Shown: piece after piece, positions 7,941 through 11,222 of the stretch | How positions within the stretch are numbered: the stretch's first letter is position 1 | How the letters are laid out: each line of letters starts with the position of its first letter | DNA from: VGNY01 sp964549635 | Lineage (GTDB): Bacteria; Chloroflexota; Dehalococcoidia; GIF9; UBA5629 | Length of the DNA stretch: 11,222 nucleotides | Assembly (NCBI GenBank): GCA_964549635.1 | Contig: CAZJVJ010000028.1 | Location: forward strand, 1-11,222 | Reading direction: 5' to 3' | Notes under the pieces: model-generated | What the model was told of the DNA's origin: nothing | What the model saw: only the letters and a program-made list of their open reading frames with translations | Databases searched by the model: none | Made by a program: the position numbers and the translations under genes

Positions 7941-7969
7941 TTGTAGCTGGTCATTCTTTATGCTAAACT
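7941..7969 (+). promoter_or_regulatory. Candidate promoter placing the trpS start near the transcript 5' end
   Basis: TTGTAG (7941-7946) and TAAACT (7964-7969) are separated by 17 bases, a canonical spacing but with imperfect hexamers. Transcription would begin around 7976-7979, at or just before the trpS ATG (7979), so trpS would be leaderless or nearly so. The 13 bases before that ATG contain no Shine-Dalgarno-like sequence, which is consistent but not proof. Confidence 0.3.
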
Positions 7970-7978
7970 TTTCTGAAT

Positions 7979-8971
7979 ATGAAACAGCGCGTTTTTTCCG
8001 GCGCCAGGCCAACCGGAAAACAGCATATTGGCAACTATCTTGGTGCCATAAGCAATTACGTTGCCCTCCAAGAAGAAGGCATTTATGAGTGCATATATTG
8101 CATTGTGGACATACATGCCCTCACCACCCTGGAAGATACCGGCAGACTTCAACTCGATATTCATGAGATGACGCTCGACTGGTTAGCTGCCGGCCTTGAT
8201 CCTCAAAAGAGTATCCTTTTCGTGCAATCACATGTGCCAGAAGTAATGGAACTCCATACCTTGCTCAGTATGATCACGCCCTTGGGATGGCTACTGCGTG
8301 TGCCCACTTTCAAGGAGAAAGCACGTATGCAGCCTCATAATATCAACTACGGACTTGTTGGTTATCCGGTTCTTATGACCGCAGATATAGTGCTCTATAA
8401 AGCAGAAGTTGTGCCGGTAGGGGAAGACCAGCTACCACATCTTGAGCTGGCACGTGAGATAGCTCGACGCTTTAACTCCCTCTTTGGCCCTACCTTTCCT
8501 GAGCCTCAAGCCAAACTCACCTCCTTCCCCATGGTACTTGGCTTAAATGGCTCGCAAAAGATGGGCAAAAGCTACAACAATTACATCGAACTGGCAGCCA
8601 CACCAGAGGAGACATTAAGGCTAGTAATGACTGCAGTCACCGACCCAGCGCGAAAATATCGCTCCGATCCCGGTCACCCAGAGGTATGCAACGTCTTCCA
8701 CCTCCATGGGTTCTTTAGCCGGGAGCGCGTGGAGGAAATCGCCATGCAATGTCGCACAGCAGGCATAGGCTGCGTTGATTGCAAAAAATTGCTTGCTCAA
8801 GGGATAAACTCAAACTTGGCAGACTTTCGGGAAAGAAGGGCTTCATTCGCTACGAAGTCAAGCTACGTAGCCGACGTGCTCGCTGAAGGCGCTCACCGAG
8901 CTCGGGCAATCGCTAGAGAGACCCTGAAAGAAGTCAAGGAGAAAATGGGGCTCATACCAGCTGCAGTCTAA
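7979..8971 (+). CDS. trpS: Tryptophanyl-tRNA synthetase
   Basis: This class Ic synthetase charges tRNA-Trp with tryptophan; the family acts as a dimer. The product is 330 residues, the normal bacterial length. Residues 7-23 (SGARPTGKQHIGNYLGA) carry the HIGH-type motif as HIGN (16-19). CIVDIHALT (41-49) and VPVGEDQLPHLELAR (145-159) are typical active-site segments. The KMSKS loop reads KMGKS (194-198), with glycine for the usual serine. The stretch EVCNVFHLH and IGCVDCKKLLA near the C-terminal third are characteristic of the family. The ATG at 7979 begins the protein right before the first conserved strand (RVFSGARPTG), so the start is well placed even though no ribosome binding site is seen. 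The gene is 68 bases after argS and 11 bases before the next gene's ATG. Confidence 0.97.
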   Translation: MKQRVFSGARPTGKQHIGNYLGAISNYVALQEEGIYECIYCIVDIHALTTLEDTGRLQLDIHEMTLDWLAAGLDPQKSILFVQSHVPEVMELHTLLSMITPLGWLLRVPTFKEKARMQPHNINYGLVGYPVLMTADIVLYKAEVVPVGEDQLPHLELAREIARRFNSLFGPTFPEPQAKLTSFPMVLGLNGSQKMGKSYNNYIELAATPEETLRLVMTAVTDPARKYRSDPGHPEVCNVFHLHGFFSRERVEEIAMQCRTAGIGCVDCKKLLAQGINSNLADFRERRASFATKSSYVADVLAEGAHRARAIARETLKEVKEKMGLIPAAV

Positions 8972-8982
8972 GAACTTTGTTT

Positions 8983-9780
8983 ATGGATAACTTTCCGGCA
9001 GCCAGAAGCGGTAGGAATGCACTTGAAATAGCTGTTACAGCAGCTACAGAAGCCGGCAATATTATACTTTCCCACTTCGGCTCCCGAAGACAGGTAGCAT
9101 ACAAGAGCAAGGGCAACCTAGTTACCGATGTGGATATTCTGTCTGAAAAATTTATAGTGGCACTTTTGAAAGACGAATATCCAGATTGGGACGTCATTTC
9201 CGAGGAATCAAATTCATCAGTCACGCCAACCGATTACACCTGGATAGTCGACCCATTGGATGGCACCAACAATTATACTTTCGGCATTCCATTTTTCTGT
9301 ATAAATATTGCTCTGGCTAAAGGCGAGGATATACTACTTGGGATAACTTACGACCCCATAAGGAAAGAGCTGTTTAGAGCCGAAAGTGATAGAGGGGCTT
9401 ACCTCAATGACTCAATGATTCAAGTCTCCACTAATGACTCGCTTCAAGACTCCCTGGCCGCATTCGACCTTGGTTATAGCTACGAGCGGGGCAAAGAGAT
9501 GCTTGACATAGCCAACAAGTTATGGGGCCGAGTACATTGTGTCAGACTGCTCGGCTCTGCATCCCTTGGCCTGGCTTATGTCGCCTGTGGCCGGATCAAT
9601 CTTTATTTTCACCGCTACCTTTTTCCCTGGGACATTGCCAGCGGGCTAATCCTGATTAGGGAAGCCGGCGGCGAAATTACTGACTGGGACGGCAAGCCAG
9701 CAAGTTTACGCACCTCAGAGATTATTGCCGCAAACCACCAACTCCACCAAGAATTCATGACATACTTCCCCCAAAAGTAA
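8983..9780 (+). CDS. Inositol monophosphatase family protein
   Basis: This is a magnesium-dependent phosphatase of the inositol monophosphatase superfamily, 265 residues from the ATG at 8983. Visible motifs, numbered from that ATG, are KGNLVTDVD (43-51), SEES (73-76) with a metal-binding glutamate, WIVDPLDGTNNY (87-98) with Asp90 and Asp93, and PWDIASGLILIREAGG (215-230) with Asp217. All expected metal ligands are present, so it is probably active. The substrate cannot be read from the sequence: members act on inositol 1-phosphate, fructose 1,6-bisphosphate, NADP or 3'-phosphoadenosine 5'-phosphate, and bacterial homologues are often named SuhB. A TTG at 8977 would add two residues; neither start has a strong ribosome binding site. 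The 11-base gap after trpS indicates co-transcription, possibly with coupled translation. Confidence 0.92.
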   Translation: MDNFPAARSGRNALEIAVTAATEAGNIILSHFGSRRQVAYKSKGNLVTDVDILSEKFIVALLKDEYPDWDVISEESNSSVTPTDYTWIVDPLDGTNNYTFGIPFFCINIALAKGEDILLGITYDPIRKELFRAESDRGAYLNDSMIQVSTNDSLQDSLAAFDLGYSYERGKEMLDIANKLWGRVHCVRLLGSASLGLAYVACGRINLYFHRYLFPWDIASGLILIREAGGEITDWDGKPASLRTSEIIAANHQLHQEFMTYFPQK

Positions 9781-9797
9781 TCCAATACAGACCAATC

Positions 9798-9803
9798 GGA
9801 GGT
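9798..9803 (+). promoter_or_regulatory. Strong ribosome binding site for the tandem flavoprotein gene
   Basis: GGAGGT lies 7 bases before the GTG at 9811 and fixes that non-ATG start. It is among the strongest Shine-Dalgarno sequences in the window and suggests good expression relative to its neighbours. Confidence 0.75.
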
Positions 9804-9810
9804 TTAAGCA

Positions 9811-11187
9811 GTGAAAATCACAGTCCTGAGCGGGAGCCCCAAGGGTGACCTGAGCATCACTCTCCAGTATGTGAAACTTATACAGAAAAAAACACCACAG
9901 CACGCGTTCAAAGTCCATCATGTATCACAGAACATCCAGAGGATAGAAAGGGACAGGCAAGTTTTTTTAAGTATCATAGATGACATTTTAACTTCCGATG
10001 GTATTCTGTGGTCTTTTCCTGTTTACGTGTTCTTGATCCCCTCGCAATACAAACGTTTCATCGAACTTATTTGGGAGAAGGGAGCACAGAGCGCTTTCAA
10101 AGACAAATACACAGCCTCTATAAGCACATCAATCCATTTCTACGATCATGCAGCCCACGATTACATAAGTGCAATTTGTGATGACCTAGATATGAGATTT
10201 ATGGGCTCTTTTTCTGCCGATATGGATGATATTTTCATAGAGCAAATGAGAGCGAGGCTGCTGACATTTGCCCGAGGCTTTTTCGAAGCAATCGAAAATA
10301 GCCTGCCATCTGCAAAAAGCCATCCGTCCCTCATTCATAGCAAATTCAACTATCGCCCACGGAAAACCAAAGAAAAAATAGACACTTGTGGCAAAAAGGT
10401 CATAGTGGTGACAGATACGGAAAATGACCAGTCAAATCTGGCGAAAATGGTCCAGAAATTTAAAGACTCATTTCGCCAAGACATCGAGGTATTCAACCTG
10501 CACCATATAAATATGAGCGACGGCTGCCTGGGCTGCCTCCAGTGCGCATTCGATAACATCTGTATTTATCGGGACAAAGACGAGTTCATTGGCTTCTTCA
10601 ATAAGCTGCGCAATGCTGATATAACTATTCATGCCGGCACCATTAAAGATAGGTTTCTATCCGCCAGGACAAAAACGTTTTGGGACAGGAGCTTTTTTAA
10701 CGGACATATCCCAGCTCAGGCCGGTAAACAGATAGGATTCATAATCTCAGGTCCGTTAGCACAGATACCCAACCTCAGGCAGGTTCTCGAGGCAATGGCC
10801 GAACTACAGAGGGCAAACTTGGTCGGAATTGTTACCGACGAATGTGAAAATTCATCTCACTTAGACCTACTACTGCATAACCTTGCCAACAAATGCGTAC
10901 AGTTCTCAGTCCAGAACTATATCAGACCACAAACATTTCTTGGTGTGGGCGGACATAAGCTTCTACGAGATTTCATCTGGGCACGTGGTCGTTTTCCGTT
11001 CATAGCAGATTACAAGTACTATCGAAACCATGGTATGTTTGATTTCCCACACAAAGACAAAAGAAATTTGAAACGGAGCAATCAGATGCTCGATCTAATC
11101 AAGACACCTGAAATGAAAGAAACAGTCCGCAAGATGATGAAATCTGAAATAGTCAAACCATACCAGAAAGCGATGGAGATCGCCTAA
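9811..11187 (+). CDS. Tandem flavodoxin-fold (NADPH-dependent FMN reductase-like) protein with a cysteine cluster
   Basis: The product is 458 residues with no signal peptide or membrane segment. Residues 1-165 resemble a flavodoxin-like FMN reductase domain: KITVLSGSPKGDLS (2-15) matches the FMN phosphate loop, and SDGILWSFPVYVFLIPSQYKRFIE (62-85, key residues Pro70, Val71, Tyr72) matches the segment that lines the flavin. Residues about 195-365 look like a second copy: KKVIVVTDTENDQSNLA (195-211), then Cys239, Cys242, Cys245 and Cys251 in a CX2CX2CX5C pattern followed by DKDEFIGFF. That spacing fits the compact [4Fe-4S] motif of iron-sulfur flavoproteins. The second copy lacks a Pro-Val-Tyr segment, and the first lacks the cysteines. 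A basic tail (about 372-458) contains FLGVGGHKLLRD (377-388) and ends in lysine-rich helices. The GTG start has a strong GGAGGT site. A redox or electron-transfer role is likely, but substrate and partner are unknown. Confidence 0.8.
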   Translation: MKITVLSGSPKGDLSITLQYVKLIQKKTPQHAFKVHHVSQNIQRIERDRQVFLSIIDDILTSDGILWSFPVYVFLIPSQYKRFIELIWEKGAQSAFKDKYTASISTSIHFYDHAAHDYISAICDDLDMRFMGSFSADMDDIFIEQMRARLLTFARGFFEAIENSLPSAKSHPSLIHSKFNYRPRKTKEKIDTCGKKVIVVTDTENDQSNLAKMVQKFKDSFRQDIEVFNLHHINMSDGCLGCLQCAFDNICIYRDKDEFIGFFNKLRNADITIHAGTIKDRFLSARTKTFWDRSFFNGHIPAQAGKQIGFIISGPLAQIPNLRQVLEAMAELQRANLVGIVTDECENSSHLDLLLHNLANKCVQFSVQNYIRPQTFLGVGGHKLLRDFIWARGRFPFIADYKYYRNHGMFDFPHKDKRNLKRSNQMLDLIKTPEMKETVRKMMKSEIVKPYQKAMEIA

Positions 11188-11198
11188 CAAGGGTATAT

Positions 11199-11210
11199 AC
11201 CGTTAACGGT
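11199..11210. repeat. 12-base perfect palindrome after the last gene
   Basis: ACCGTTAACGGT is a perfect palindrome 12 bases after the stop of the flavoprotein gene. It has no loop and no T tract, so it is not an obvious terminator. It could be an operator half of the next gene's control region, cut off by the window edge, or a chance occurrence. Confidence 0.3.
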
Positions 11211-11222
11211 GCAGTACTACTG

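Noticed and set aside
9811..11187. A new defence or mobile system at the right end of the window
   Set aside because: The gene is a single redox-type protein behind housekeeping genes, with no nuclease, transposase, integrase, repeat array or toxin-like neighbour to support such a system.

Overview
The window is a compact stretch of bacterial chromosome, almost entirely coding, carrying housekeeping genes and one less familiar flavoprotein gene. Eight of the nine genes lie on the + strand; the only - strand gene is the short rpmB. I see no rRNA, tRNA, CRISPR array, insertion sequence, integrase or phage gene, and no frameshifted gene. No gene-free stretch exceeds 300 bases; the longest is the roughly 176-base rpmB/fakA divergent region. 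GC is moderate by eye. The likeliest source is a Chloroflexota bacterium of the Dehalococcoidia type. That is an inference from the argH-rpe-rpmB-DAK/fakA-recG order, the long RecG and the two-domain flavodoxin-fold protein. I hold it at about even odds because no search could be run.

Layout. Positions 1-879 hold the 3' end of argH (arginine biosynthesis), which overlaps the start of rpe (ribulose-5-phosphate epimerase) by 8 bases. rpe runs tail to tail into rpmB (ribosomal protein bL28, - strand), with their coding ends overlapping by 12 bases. A divergent control region separates rpmB from fakA, a DAK2/DegV-type fatty acid kinase. fakA is followed by recG (replication fork remodelling helicase) after 90 bases. 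A gap of about 150 bases with a possible weak terminator precedes argS (arginyl-tRNA synthetase). Then come trpS (tryptophanyl-tRNA synthetase), an inositol monophosphatase family gene 11 bases later, and a 458-residue protein after 30 bases with a strong ribosome binding site.

Most of this is ordinary core metabolism, translation and DNA repair, with no obvious common pathway beyond co-transcription. The least ordinary gene is the last one (9811-11187). It looks like two flavodoxin/NADPH-dependent FMN reductase-type halves in tandem plus a basic C-terminal tail. The first half keeps the Pro-Val-Tyr flavin-site segment but has no cysteine cluster. The second half carries a compact CX2CX2CX5C cluster typical of iron-sulfur flavoproteins but has lost the Pro-Val-Tyr segment. 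I found no convincing evidence of a new multi-gene system. The other points worth checking are the RecG N-terminal extension and insertion, the divergent rpmB promoter and leader, and a possible near-leaderless start for trpS.
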